Shown here in pieces: positions 44,879-53,262 of a stretch of 64,000 nucleotides of DNA (position 1 is the stretch's first letter; the number at the start of each line of letters is the position of its first letter). The stretch comes from Alistipes sp. (GTDB lineage Bacteria > Bacteroidota > Bacteroidia > Bacteroidales > Rikenellaceae). The position numbers were made by a program, and so were the translations under genes. The stretch spans positions 45,346-109,345 of the forward strand of contig JAFZHB010000002.1 in NCBI GenBank assembly GCA_017555105.1, given 5' to 3'. The notes under the pieces were generated by a model. That model ran no database searches. It had not been told where the DNA came from and was given only the letters and a program-made list of their open reading frames with translations.

Positions 44879-45289
44879 ATGAAAGTATCTCACATTGAGC
44901 ATCTTGGCGTTGCTGTCAAGAGCCTCGACGAGGCAATTCCCTACTGGGAGAATGTATTGGGTCTGAAGTGTTACGCCATCGAGGAGGTGGCTGACCAGAA
45001 GGTGCGCACGGCATTCTTTATGCTGGGCCAGACGAAGATCGAGCTCCTGGAGCCCACTTCGGAGGAGTCGACCATCGCAAAGTATATCGAGAATAAGGGC
45101 GTAGGTATCCACCACATGGCTCTCGCTTGCGAGAACATCGAGGAGCAGCTGGCTGACGCTGAGGCTCAGGGCATCCGTCTGATCGACAAGACGCCGCGTA
45201 AGGGCGCTGAGGGTCTGACGATCGCCTTCCTTCACCCGAAATCGACGCAGGGTATCCTCACGGAGCTGTGCGAGAACAAGAACAAATAA
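44879..45289 (+). CDS. mce: Methylmalonyl-CoA epimerase
   Basis: 136 residues, a glyoxalase/VOC-fold protein. Interconverts the S and R forms of methylmalonyl-CoA. IEHLGVAVKSLDEA at the start and HHMALACENIEE near residues 79-90 hold metal-binding His residues, and Glu in ILTELCE ends the metal site. First gene of the methylmalonyl-CoA decarboxylase operon. Confidence 0.95.
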   Translation: MKVSHIEHLGVAVKSLDEAIPYWENVLGLKCYAIEEVADQKVRTAFFMLGQTKIELLEPTSEESTIAKYIENKGVGIHHMALACENIEEQLADAEAQGIRLIDKTPRKGAEGLTIAFLHPKSTQGILTELCENKNK

Positions 45290-45310
45290 TTTCATTACAA
45301 TAAACGGATT

Positions 45311-46876
45311 ATGAGCGAAATTCAAGCTAAAATCAACAAACTGATCGAAAACCGCGAGACGGCTCGCATGGGTGGCGGTCAGAAGCGTATCGATGCGCAG
45401 CACGCTAAGGGTAAGTATACGGCCCGCGAGCGTATCCAGATGCTCTTGGACGAGGGTTCGTTCGAGGAGTTCGATATGTTCGTTACGCACCGTTGCTACG
45501 ACTTCGGTATGGACAAGAGCCACACCTTCGGTGATGGTGTAGTAACGGGTTACGGTACGATCGCAGGCCGTCTGGTCTATGTATTTGCACAGGACTTCAC
45601 GGTAACGGCAGGTTCGCTGTCGCTCTCGATGGCCGACAAGATCTGCAAGATCATGGATATGGCTATGCGCAACGGCGCTCCCTGCATCGGTCTGAACGAC
45701 TCGGGTGGTGCCCGTATCCAGGAGGGTGTGAACGCCCTGGCCGGCTACGCCAACATCTTCCAGCGCAATGTGATGGCTTCGGGTGTGATCCCGCAGATCT
45801 CGGCTATCTTTGGTCCTTGCGCCGGTGGTGCTGTGTACTCGCCTGCACTGACCGACTTCATCATCATGAAGAAGGAGACCTCGAATATGTTCCTCACGGG
45901 CCCGAAGGTGGTGAAGACCGTTACGGGCGAGGATGTAACGCAGGAGCAGCTCGGTGGCGCTACGATGCACACGACCAAGTCGGGTGTAGCGCAGTTCGCT
46001 GTTGACACCGAGGAGGAGGGTATCCAGATCATCAAGAAGCTCCTCTCGTACATGCCGCAGAACAATATGGAGGATACGCCGCTGGCTGTATGCACCGATC
46101 TGCCGACCCGTCTGGAGGATTCGCTCAACGAGATCATCCCCGACAACATCAACAAGCCCTACGACATGACCGAGGTGATCAAGGCTGTTGTAGATAACGG
46201 TGAGTACCTGGAGCAGGCTGCAGGCTATGCTAAGAACATCATCACCTGCTTTGCCCGTTTCAACGGTCAGTCGGTAGGTATCATCGCCAACCAGCCGAAG
46301 TTTATGGCCGGTGTATTGGACATCAACGCTTCGCGCAAGGCTGCTCGCTTCGTGCGTTTCTGCGATGCCTTCAACATTCCGCTCGTAACCTTCGTCGATG
46401 TGCCGGGTTTCCTGCCGGGTACGACGCAGGAGTATGGTGGCGTAATCACCCACGGTGCAAAGCTCCTCTTCGCTTACTGCGAGGCTACGGTACCCAAGGT
46501 AACCGTTACGCTGCGTAAGGCTTATGGTGGTGCTTACATCGTGATGTCGTCGAAGCACATCCGCGGTGACATCAACTACGCTTGGCCGTCGGCTGAGATC
46601 GCAGTGATGGGTGCCAGTGGTGCTGTAGAGGTGCTCTACGGTAAGGAGCTCAAGGAGCTGGCTGACAAGCCGGAGGAGCGCGCTAAGTTCATCGCCGAGA
46701 AGGAGCAGGAGTACAACGACAAGTTCTCGAACCCCTACAACGCAGCCCGCTACGGCTATATCGACGATGTAATCGAGCCGCGCAACACGCGTTTCCGCGT
46801 GATCCGTGCCCTGCAGTCGCTCGCTACGAAGCGCTTGCAGAACCCCGCGAAGAAGCACTCGAATATTCCTTTGTAA
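45311..46876 (+). CDS. mmdA: Methylmalonyl-CoA decarboxylase alpha subunit (carboxyltransferase, PccB-like)
   Basis: 521 residues. Two crotonase-like carboxyltransferase halves: [18 protein letters not shown] and SGGARIQEG in the first, [13 protein letters not shown] in the second. It moves the carboxyl group of methylmalonyl-CoA onto biotin of the carrier protein. PccB is a close relative, but the OadG, biotin-carrier and beta-subunit genes right after it make the sodium-pumping decarboxylase more likely. Confidence 0.93.
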   Translation: MSEIQAKINKLIENRETARMGGGQKRIDAQHAKGKYTARERIQMLLDEGSFEEFDMFVTHRCYDFGMDKSHTFGDGVVTGYGTIAGRLVYVFAQDFTVTAGSLSLSMADKICKIMDMAMRNGAPCIGLNDSGGARIQEGVNALAGYANIFQRNVMASGVIPQISAIFGPCAGGAVYSPALTDFIIMKKETSNMFLTGPKVVKTVTGEDVTQEQLGGATMHTTKSGVAQFAVDTEEEGIQIIKKLLSYMPQNNMEDTPLAVCTDLPTRLEDSLNEIIPDNINKPYDMTEVIKAVVDNGEYLEQAAGYAKNIITCFARFNGQSVGIIANQPKFMAGVLDINASRKAARFVRFCDAFNIPLVTFVDVPGFLPGTTQEYGGVITHGAKLLFAYCEATVPKVTVTLRKAYGGAYIVMSSKHIRGDINYAWPSAEIAVMGASGAVEVLYGKELKELADKPEERAKFIAEKEQEYNDKFSNPYNAARYGYIDDVIEPRNTRFRVIRALQSLATKRLQNPAKKHSNIPL

Positions 46877-46897
46877 TCCACTCCCAAGTTTTAGGTT

Positions 46898-47254
46898 ATG
46901 ATGAACTTTTTAGCAGTAACAGGCTGGGGTTGGACGGAGGTATTGTGGTGCTCGCTCATCAGTGTAGCGTTGGTCTTCACGGTGCTTGTCCTGCTGGTCG
47001 GCGTGATGAAGCTCTTCGGCGTGGTATTCGCCGAGAAGCCCAAGCGCAAGATGGCCGCGGTGGAGACGAAGCCCGTATCGGAGGGCCAGCTCCACGAGGA
47101 GGAGATCGCCGCTATTACCGCCGCGCTGAAACTCTACAAGAGCGCGCTGCACGACCGTGAGTCGGAGGTGCTGACCATCCTGAATGTGAAGCGTGCCTAC
47201 TCGCCGTGGAACTCGAAGATCCACGGTTTAACCCAATTGCCTGACAGAAAATAA
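46898..47254 (+). CDS. OadG-family (delta/gamma) subunit of Na+-translocating decarboxylase
   Basis: 118 residues. One membrane helix (about 18-44, ISVALVFTVLVLLVGVMKLF) and a hydrophilic tail ending in SPWNSKIHGLTQLPDRK. OadG-type subunits hold the complex together in the membrane. Sequence conservation is low in this family, so the call relies on size, topology and position between mmdA and the biotin-carrier gene. Confidence 0.85.
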   Translation: MMNFLAVTGWGWTEVLWCSLISVALVFTVLVLLVGVMKLFGVVFAEKPKRKMAAVETKPVSEGQLHEEEIAAITAALKLYKSALHDRESEVLTILNVKRAYSPWNSKIHGLTQLPDRK

Positions 47255-47266
47255 GAAATTACGACT

Positions 47267-47728
47267 ATGAAAGATTATGCATTGAAAATCAATGGTCACA
47301 CCTATAATGTGCAGATTGACGAGATCAACGAGCAATCGACGCTGGCGCGTGTGACCGTAAACGGTACTTCCTACGAGGTGGAGATCGAGGGTGGTAAGGG
47401 TGCTCCCCAGACCAAGCCCCAGGTAGCTGCCGCTCCGAAGACGGCCAATAGCGCACAGATCACCCCGCAGACGGTTGCTCCGTCGGCTCCCGTACAGCGC
47501 CCCGCAGCAGCTGCTGCAGGTGCCATCAAGTGCCCGCTGCCGGGTACAGTATTGGGCGTGAAGGTTGCTGTAGGTGATACGGTTGCTGTAGGTCAGACGC
47601 TGCTCGTGTTGGAGGCCATGAAGATGGAGAACAATATCGACTCGGATCGTGCCGGTGTTGTAAAGCAGATCCTCGTACAGCAGGGTGCTACGGTGATGGA
47701 GGGTGACAACTTAATTGTGATCGAGTAA
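47267..47728 (+). CDS. mmdC: Biotin carrier protein of methylmalonyl-CoA decarboxylase
   Basis: 153 residues. An N-terminal domain, a Pro/Ala-rich linker (about residues 48-85) and a biotinyl domain whose EAMKM motif near residue 119 carries the biotin lysine. It shuttles the carboxyl group between the carboxyltransferase and the membrane beta subunit. Confidence 0.94.
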   Translation: MKDYALKINGHTYNVQIDEINEQSTLARVTVNGTSYEVEIEGGKGAPQTKPQVAAAPKTANSAQITPQTVAPSAPVQRPAAAAAGAIKCPLPGTVLGVKVAVGDTVAVGQTLLVLEAMKMENNIDSDRAGVVKQILVQQGATVMEGDNLIVIE

Positions 47729-47732
47729 GGTT

Positions 47733-48956
47733 ATGTTCACTTTTCTGCAATCGAATTTTGCGCTGGAAAGCCTCGAAAAATTCGTCAGCTCGATGGGTTT
47801 CGCCGCCTTCTTCTCGGAGATGGGTTGGGGTAACCTGGTGATGATCCTGATTGCATTTTTCCTGCTTTATCTGGCTATCAAGAAGGAGTATGAGCCGATG
47901 CTGATGATGACCATCGCCTTCGGTATGCTCCTGACGAACCTCCCCGGTGCTGGTCTCTTCCATGAGGAGCTCTTCGCCGGTGGTCAGGTGCACTGGGATC
48001 TCTTCGGTGCACACGACCCGAATCTGCCTCACCCGGGCCTGCTCGACTACCTCTATCTGGGTGTCAAGCTTGGTATCTATCCCTGCTTGATCTTTGTCGG
48101 CGTGGGTGCAATGACCGACTTCGGCCCGCTGATCGCTAACCCGAAGAGCTTCCTCTTGGGTGCTGCTGCTCAGATCGGTATCTTTGCTACTTTCCTGGCA
48201 GCTTTCGCTATGGGCTTCACGCCCGAGCAGGCTGGCTCGATCGGTATTATCGGTGGTGCTGACGGCCCGACGGCTATCTTCCTCACCTCGAAGCTCGCCC
48301 CCGAGTTGCTCGGCCCGATCGCTGTGGCTGCCTACTCGTACATGGCGCTTGTTCCGGTGATTCAGCCGCCCATCATGCGTGCGCTGACGACGAAGAAGGA
48401 GCGTATGATCAAGATGAGCACGCTGCGTCAGGTCTCGAAGAAGGAGCGCATCATCTTCCCGATCGTCATTGCTTCGATCATCTCGCTCCTGCTGCCCGAT
48501 GCAGCTCCGCTGATTGGCTGCTTGATGCTGGGTAACCTGATGAAGGAGTGCGGCGTGGTGGATCGTCTCTCGAAGACGGTACAGAATGAGCTGATGAACA
48601 TCGTGGTGATCTTCTTGGGTCTGACGGTTGGTGCTACGGCTACGGCAAACACCTTCCTCAGCCCGGCAACCCTGAAGATTATGATCATGGGTGTAGTTGC
48701 CTTTGGTGTAGCTTCGGCTTGCGGTGTGCTGTTCGCCAAGTTGATGAACTGCTTCCTCAAGGAGGGTAACAAGATCAACCCGCTGATTGGTTCGGCCGGT
48801 GTATCGGCTGTGCCGATGGCTGCCCGCGTATCGCAGAAGGTAGGTCAGGAGGAGAATCCTTCGAACTTCCTTTTGATGCACGCCATGGGCCCGAATGTGG
48901 CCGGTGTGGTAGGTTCGGCCGTAGCAGCAGGTCTGTTGCTCTCGTTCCTCGGATAG
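47733..48956 (+). CDS. mmdB: Na+-translocating decarboxylase beta subunit
   Basis: 407 residues with about ten membrane segments. [14 protein letters not shown] near residues 170-183 and [11 protein letters not shown] near 306-316 are conserved in the OadB/GcdB/MmdB family; the Asp is needed for Na+ movement. It decarboxylates carboxybiotin and pumps Na+ outward, conserving energy during propionate formation. Last gene of the operon; a terminator follows. Confidence 0.95.
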   Translation: MFTFLQSNFALESLEKFVSSMGFAAFFSEMGWGNLVMILIAFFLLYLAIKKEYEPMLMMTIAFGMLLTNLPGAGLFHEELFAGGQVHWDLFGAHDPNLPHPGLLDYLYLGVKLGIYPCLIFVGVGAMTDFGPLIANPKSFLLGAAAQIGIFATFLAAFAMGFTPEQAGSIGIIGGADGPTAIFLTSKLAPELLGPIAVAAYSYMALVPVIQPPIMRALTTKKERMIKMSTLRQVSKKERIIFPIVIASIISLLLPDAAPLIGCLMLGNLMKECGVVDRLSKTVQNELMNIVVIFLGLTVGATATANTFLSPATLKIMIMGVVAFGVASACGVLFAKLMNCFLKEGNKINPLIGSAGVSAVPMAARVSQKVGQEENPSNFLLMHAMGPNVAGVVGSAVAAGLLLSFLG

Positions 48957-48982
48957 TCCGAACGGATATACACTACGAAAAA

Positions 48983-49015
48983 AAACCGATGCTCAAAAAG
49001 CGTCGGTTTTTTTAT
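48983..49015 (+). terminator. Terminator after the decarboxylase operon
   Basis: AAACCGATGC (48983-48992) pairs with GCGTCGGTTT (49000-49009) with one G-U pair, followed by a T-run. Confidence 0.85.
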
Positions 49016-49026
49016 TTTTAAAACTT

Positions 49027-49057
49027 TTGTATAAACCAAAAACTTTTCGTACCTTTG
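49027..49057 (+). promoter_or_regulatory. Promoter of the rplM-rpsI operon
   Basis: TTG (49027-49029), 20-bp spacer, TACCTTTG (49050-49057), 57 bp before the rplM start. Confidence 0.75.
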
Positions 49058-49114
49058 CGCACCCGCAAAGTGCGGGATAAAGGATTACAACAAGTTAAAC
49101 TAAATCAAAACACA

Positions 49115-49570
49115 GTGGATTCATTAAGCTACAAGACTATCTCGGCTACGGCAGAGGGCGTTACCAAAGAGTGGTACGTGATCGATGCTACGAACGAGGT
49201 ATTGGGACGTCTTGCATCGCAGATCGCGAAGATCCTCCGAGGCAAGAACAAGCCCTGCTACACGCCCCACGCTGATTGTGGTGACTATGTCATCGTGATC
49301 AACGCGGACAAGGTGAAGCTCACGGGCAAGAAGATGACCGACAAGGTCTATGTGCGTCACACGGGTTACCCCGGTGGCCAGCGTTTCGCTACTCCGGCCG
49401 ATTATTTGGCCAAGAAGCCGACCTTCATCGTTGAGAAGGCCGTAAAGGGTATGCTCCCCAAGACCCGTCTGGGTGAGCACATTTTGAAGAACCTGAAGGT
49501 GTATGCAGGTGCTGAGCATCCGCACGCTGCACAGAGCCCGAAGGAGATTAAGTTGAACGAGATTAAGTAA
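49115..49570 (+). CDS. rplM: 50S ribosomal protein L13
   Basis: 151 residues if the GTG at 49115 is the start. Family members in this phylum begin with a D(S/T)LSYKTISA-type sequence, found right after this GTG. No ATG lies in frame nearer, and the earlier in-frame ATG at 49055 lies inside the promoter. Motifs [16 protein letters not shown] and GYPGG are standard. Followed by rpsI after 8 bp. Confidence 0.95.
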   Translation: MDSLSYKTISATAEGVTKEWYVIDATNEVLGRLASQIAKILRGKNKPCYTPHADCGDYVIVINADKVKLTGKKMTDKVYVRHTGYPGGQRFATPADYLAKKPTFIVEKAVKGMLPKTRLGEHILKNLKVYAGAEHPHAAQSPKEIKLNEIK

Positions 49571-49578
49571 AGACGAAG

Positions 49579-49965
49579 ATGGAGATTGTAAACACCGTAG
49601 GTCGCCGTAAGGCAGCTGTGGCTCGCGTATTCGTGAAGCCGGGTAAGGGTCAGATTACCATCAACCACAAAGCTCTCGCCGAGTACTTCTCGCTGGATAT
49701 TCTCCAGTTCCAGGTAAAGCAGCCGCTGCTGGCTACGAACACCCTGGAGAACTATGACATCACGATCAACCTCGTTGGTGGTGGTATCAAGGGTCAGGCT
49801 GAGGCCGCTCGTCTGGGTATCGCTCGCGCTCTGTGCGAGATCGACGCCGAGATGCGCCCCGTACTGAAGAAGGCAGGCTTCATGACGCGTGATTCGCGTG
49901 TGGTTGAGCGTAAGAAGCCCGGTCAGCCCGGTGCCCGTCGCAAGTTCCAGTTCAGCAAGCGTTAA
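49579..49965 (+). CDS. rpsI: 30S ribosomal protein S9
   Basis: 128 residues. Begins with NTVGRRKAAVARVF and ends with the basic GARRKFQFSKR that reaches the decoding centre. It has the usual GGGIKGQAEAARLGIARAL segment. Cotranscribed with rplM. Confidence 0.97.
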   Translation: MEIVNTVGRRKAAVARVFVKPGKGQITINHKALAEYFSLDILQFQVKQPLLATNTLENYDITINLVGGGIKGQAEAARLGIARALCEIDAEMRPVLKKAGFMTRDSRVVERKKPGQPGARRKFQFSKR

Positions 49966-50034
49966 TCATTCGCACTGGACCGAATTTCGGCAAAGCACGG
50001 ACAGAGTTCGAAACAGCAAGGGACTACACCTATA

Positions 50035-50156
50035 TATATTTGTACTGCCCGGTTGTTGCTCGTCCGCGGAAAATCGTCGGAGACTCCCCTCGTGAGAGGT
50101 CGCTACTCGGACGATTGAAGAAAGAGAATTAAAATTAAAAAACAGATTGAATTAAA
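50035..50156 (+). promoter_or_regulatory. Probable promoter and structured leader of rpsB
   Basis: TATATTTG at 50035-50042 fits the -7 element. The next 110 bases contain a hairpin in which TCGTCCG (about 50059-50065) pairs with CGGACGA (about 50111-50117), with inner arms around CTCGTGAGAG. A leader of this kind before rpsB could mediate autoregulation by S2 (inference). Confidence 0.4.
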
Positions 50157-50999
50157 ATGTCACGCACAGATTTTAATACATTATTGGAGGCCGGTGCTCA
50201 CTTTGGTCACTTGAAGCGTAAGTGGAACCCCAAAATGGCTCCCTACATCTTCATGGAGAAGAACGGCATCCACATCATCGACCTGCACAAGACGGTGCTG
50301 AAGCTCGATGAGGCTGCTGCAGCTATCAAGCAGATCGCAAAGAGCGGTCGTCGCGTGCTGTTCGTAGCTACGAAAAAACAGGCCAAGGAGATTGTTGCCG
50401 AAAAGGTGGCAGCAGTAGGCATGCCCTATGTAACCGAGCGTTGGGCAGGCGGTATGCTGACCAATTTCCCCACCATACGAAAGGCTGTCAAGAAGATGGC
50501 AACCATCGACAAGATGTTGAACGATGGTACTTTTGATAACTTCTCGAAGCGCGAGAAGCTCCAGATCGAGCGTCAGCGTGCTAAGCTTGAGAAGAACCTC
50601 GGTTCGATTGCTGACCTGACGCGTCTGCCCGCTGCTCTGTTCGTTATCGATGTTCAGAAGGAGGCTAACGCCGTGAAGGAGGCAAAGCGACTCGGCATTC
50701 CGGTATTTGCAATGGTTGACACTTGTTGTGATCCTACCGACATTGATTATGTTATCCCTGCAAATGACGATGCATCGAAGTCGATTGCTGTTGTTCTCGA
50801 TGTAATGTGTGCTGCTCTGGCCGAGGGTTCGGAGGAGCGTCGTCTCGAGAAGGAGAAGGAGGCTCAGGAGGCTGAGGCTGCTGCACCCGCTAAGAAGGAG
50901 GCTAAGCCCCGCATCAAGAAGGCCGTTAAGGCTACCGTTGATGCTCAGGAGGCTGCTGTAGAGGAGGTTGTAGCTGCTACGGAGGCTCAGGCTGAGTAA
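50157..50999 (+). CDS. rpsB: 30S ribosomal protein S2
   Basis: 280 residues. Standard S2 core (LLEAGAHFGHLKRKWNPKM at the start, RWAGGMLTNF near 97, IPVFAMVDTCCDP near 180). A C-terminal extension of about 50 residues is rich in Glu, Ala and Lys, longer than in E. coli S2 but common in Bacteroidetes. Followed by tsf after 42 bp. Confidence 0.97.
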   Translation: MSRTDFNTLLEAGAHFGHLKRKWNPKMAPYIFMEKNGIHIIDLHKTVLKLDEAAAAIKQIAKSGRRVLFVATKKQAKEIVAEKVAAVGMPYVTERWAGGMLTNFPTIRKAVKKMATIDKMLNDGTFDNFSKREKLQIERQRAKLEKNLGSIADLTRLPAALFVIDVQKEANAVKEAKRLGIPVFAMVDTCCDPTDIDYVIPANDDASKSIAVVLDVMCAALAEGSEERRLEKEKEAQEAEAAAPAKKEAKPRIKKAVKATVDAQEAAVEEVVAATEAQAE

Positions 51000-51041
51000 T
51001 TTGAAAACCGAGTTATTAACCGAATAAACTGAGATTTTACT

Positions 51042-51872
51042 ATGGAAATCAAGGCTGCTGATGTCATGAAGCTCCGCAAGATGACGGGTGCTGGTATGAT
51101 GGACTGCAAGAAGGCGCTCATGGAGGCTGAGGGTGACTTTGCTCGTGCTCAGGATATCATCCGCGAGAAGGGTAAGCTCGTTGTAGCAAAGCGTGCTGAT
51201 CGCAATGCTACCGAGGGTATGGTTGCCACGAAGGTTGTAGGTAACAAGGCTTACATCCTCTGCTTGGCTTGCGAGACCGACTTCGTTGCACAGAACGAGG
51301 AGTATGCTGCTTCGGTAAACGCTATGTTGGATCTGGCTGTTGCTGCTGACGCTGCCGATCGCGACGCTCTGTTGGCTGTTAAGGACGCTGAGGGTCACAC
51401 GGTAGAGGAGCTCGTAACGGAGAAGTCGGGTCAGACGGGCGAGAAGATCGAGCTGGCTTACTACGCTCGCGTAGAGGCTCCCTACTGCCACGCTTACGTT
51501 CACTTCAACAAGAAGCTGGGTACGATCCTGGGCTTCAACAAGGAGATCGACGAGGCTACGGCTCACGCTGTTGCTATGTAGGCTACGGCTATGGCTCCCA
51601 TCTCGATCGATGTTGCTGACTGCCCCGCTGAGGTTGTTGAGCACGAGCGCAAGATCGCTGTCGAGGCTATGAAGCAGGATCCGAAGAATGCTAACAAGCC
51701 CGATGCCATCCTGGAGAAGATCGCCGAGGGTAAGATGCGTAAGTTCTTCGAGGAGAACACGCTCTTGAACCAGTGCGTAGTAGGCGAGAAGGAGACGATC
51801 GCTGAGCTGATCAAGAAGGCAGACAAGGAGGCTACGGTAATTGCTTACAAGCGTTTTGCGCTGGGTGAGTAA
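51042..51872 (+). CDS. tsf: Elongation factor Ts, frame interrupted by an in-frame TAG
   Basis: One continuous frame of 276 codons from ATG 51042 to TAA 51872 covers all of EF-Ts, except that codon 180 (51579-51581) is TAG. The first part (179 residues) has the UBA domain (KLRKMTGAGMMDCKKAL) and half of the core. The second part (from ATG 51591) has APISIDVADCPAEVVEHERK through the family end KRFALGE. EF-Ts normally has Gln after AxxM at this place (MQ.AAM), so one C-to-T change from CAG explains it. EF-Ts recharges EF-Tu and is expected to be essential. The frame is otherwise intact, so this is a sequence error, a suppressed amber codon, reinitiation at 51591, or a very recent mutation. Confidence 0.92.
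51579..51581 (+). other. In-frame amber codon inside tsf
   Basis: Read in the tsf frame: GCT ATG TAG GCT ACG GCT ATG. The coding frame and its family similarity continue unbroken on both sides. TAG is used as an ordinary stop at the ends of other genes here (for example purA and the MFS transporter), so the genome does not simply reassign TAG. Confidence 0.95.
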
Positions 51873-51890
51873 TTTCTACTCTCTGATAAG

Positions 51891-51921
51891 AAAACCGAGG
51901 TCGTAAGGCCTCGGTTTTTTT
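51891..51921. terminator. Terminator after rpsB-tsf
   Basis: AAAACCGAGG (51891-51900) pairs with CCTCGGTTTT (51909-51918), followed by a T-run. The A-rich left flank could serve the convergent peptidase gene too. Confidence 0.85.
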
Positions 51922-51946
51922 GTTGTATGCAGTTCGAAAATCGGCT

Positions 51947-52390
51947 TTAGAAGAGTCGCAGGCGTCGAGCAATGCCCAAGATGACGCGTCGCAGGAAGGG
52001 AGGAAGAAAGAGCCAAGCACGCGACCAGAAACGCCAACTGCGATCGCAGCATCGAATGATGCGTCCCGAGGGACGACGCACCGCAATCAGGCGACCTGCC
52101 AGATCGGTGACGGAGGCCTCCTCGAGGAGGCGGTAGTTGCCATCGCCGGCCAGTGTCAACCGTGACCCGCAACGGCCGATGATGCGGTGGAGAATGTGTC
52201 TTCCACGGTAGCGGAAGAGCACGACATCGCCGACCTTGACCTCATCTTGGATGGGGGCAACAATGACCACATCGCGTCCGTCGCGCAGGAGTGGGCGCAT
52301 ACTGTTCCCGCGAAGCAGGAACTCGGCCTGTCCACCCTCGGAGAGGAGGCGTTCGATCTCCTCGAAGAAGATTTGGTTGCAGATCTGCAT
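51947..52390 (-). CDS. S24/S26-type peptidase, signal-peptidase-like (Ser-His type)
   Basis: 147 residues. LLRGNSMRPLLRDGR places the nucleophile at Ser30. The following strand ends ILHRIIG, with His68 where bacterial signal peptidases have Lys, as in the SipW/ER-type S26B group. GDGN near 85 is also typical. The hydrophobic C-terminus (WLFLPPFLRRVILGI) may lie on the membrane. The substrate is unknown. Last gene of the ABC exporter and HprK-like kinase unit, 5 bp after the kinase gene. Confidence 0.8.
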   Translation of the reverse strand: MQICNQIFFEEIERLLSEGGQAEFLLRGNSMRPLLRDGRDVVIVAPIQDEVKVGDVVLFRYRGRHILHRIIGRCGSRLTLAGDGNYRLLEEASVTDLAGRLIAVRRPSGRIIRCCDRSWRFWSRAWLFLPPFLRRVILGIARRLRLF

Positions 52391-52395
52391 GGCGG

Positions 52396-53262
52396 TTATT
52401 GTTCGAATATGGTCTTACGCGCCAACTCGGCAGCCTCCCGGTTGGGTAGGCAACGCAGGTGGTAGGTCGGTACGCGGCGCAGCAACTCGGAGAGTAGGTT
52501 GTTGACGCGATCGAAAAGTGCCTCATCGTGTGTAAACGAGGGGGGCATGGAGGGCTGTAATGCACCATAGGCAGCGATGACGGAGAGCTTGCGGATCTCG
52601 TTCTCGGGCGCTTGCGACAGACGCATAAAGCCACGAATGGGGTAGGAGAGGTTGCGGTAGCAGGGGGTCTTTCCGCTCCAGGGCGAGCCGTAGACCGTTG
52701 CTACGCCGTCGGAGATGCGCAACATGGGGCTGTCGTCGTTTAACAGCTCCGTACCCTCGATGTGCTCGCGCCAGAGGCGTGTATGGGTGCTCTTTCCCGT
52801 GCCCGACTCCCCCAAACAGAGTACGGCACCTCCTGCATAGGTCAGCACCGAGGAGTGAATGGCCATCACTCCCTGCTCCGAGGCGCGAAGGTTGAAGGCA
52901 ACCCAGAGACCGAAGCGGAAGAGTGAACGATCGTCGCCCTCGGCAAAGTTGCAAAAGGCCTCGGCCGTGTTGTCGGGCAGGTCGAAGCGCACCTCGTGGT
53001 TGCGTGCCTCCACGGACATGGTGAAGAGATAGCCTCCTGCATAGCGATAGAGACGACAGATGGCGTTGGCGTCGGGAAAGTCGAAGGTGTCGATGCATTG
53101 CATCTCCTCGCTTACCGTGCGCGTGTTGGGATCGTAGTTCAGATCGAGCTGCTGCGGGGCATCGGAGGGTTCCTCCACCTCGAAAGGCATCAGCCCGTTG
53201 AAGTGAAATTGTGCGGCACGCAGACGCACCGCTATGGTGGCAATTTCGTACTGTTTATCCAT
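52396..53262 (-). CDS. HPr kinase-like P-loop protein
   Basis: 288 residues from the Met at 53262. Walker A GESGTGKST with Lys157 lies at about residues 151-159, and NDDSPML near 178 matches the paired Asp of HPr kinase. A variable N-terminal domain of about 110 residues replaces that of true HprK. Relatives occur in peptide natural-product clusters, where one phosphorylates a precursor peptide. It overlaps the ABC exporter gene by 8 bp and precedes the peptidase gene. Confidence 0.82.
   Translation of the reverse strand: MDKQYEIATIAVRLRAAQFHFNGLMPFEVEEPSDAPQQLDLNYDPNTRTVSEEMQCIDTFDFPDANAICRLYRYAGGYLFTMSVEARNHEVRFDLPDNTAEAFCNFAEGDDRSLFRFGLWVAFNLRASEQGVMAIHSSVLTYAGGAVLCLGESGTGKSTHTRLWREHIEGTELLNDDSPMLRISDGVATVYGSPWSGKTPCYRNLSYPIRGFMRLSQAPENEIRKLSVIAAYGALQPSMPPSFTHDEALFDRVNNLLSELLRRVPTYHLRCLPNREAAELARKTIFEQ

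Noticed and set aside
44867-46858. Minus-strand frame opposite the epimerase and decarboxylase genes
   Set aside because: Antisense artefact with no recognisable domain; the plus-strand genes are certain.
45311-46876. Propionyl-CoA carboxylase beta subunit as the only reading
   Set aside because: The carboxyltransferase family covers both, but the OadG-like, biotin-carrier and Na+-pumping beta-subunit genes that follow favour methylmalonyl-CoA decarboxylase.
51591-51872. Separate 93-residue gene after tsf
   Set aside because: It lies in the tsf frame and its sequence is the C-terminal part of EF-Ts; I treat it as one interrupted gene, although reinitiation at its ATG stays possible.
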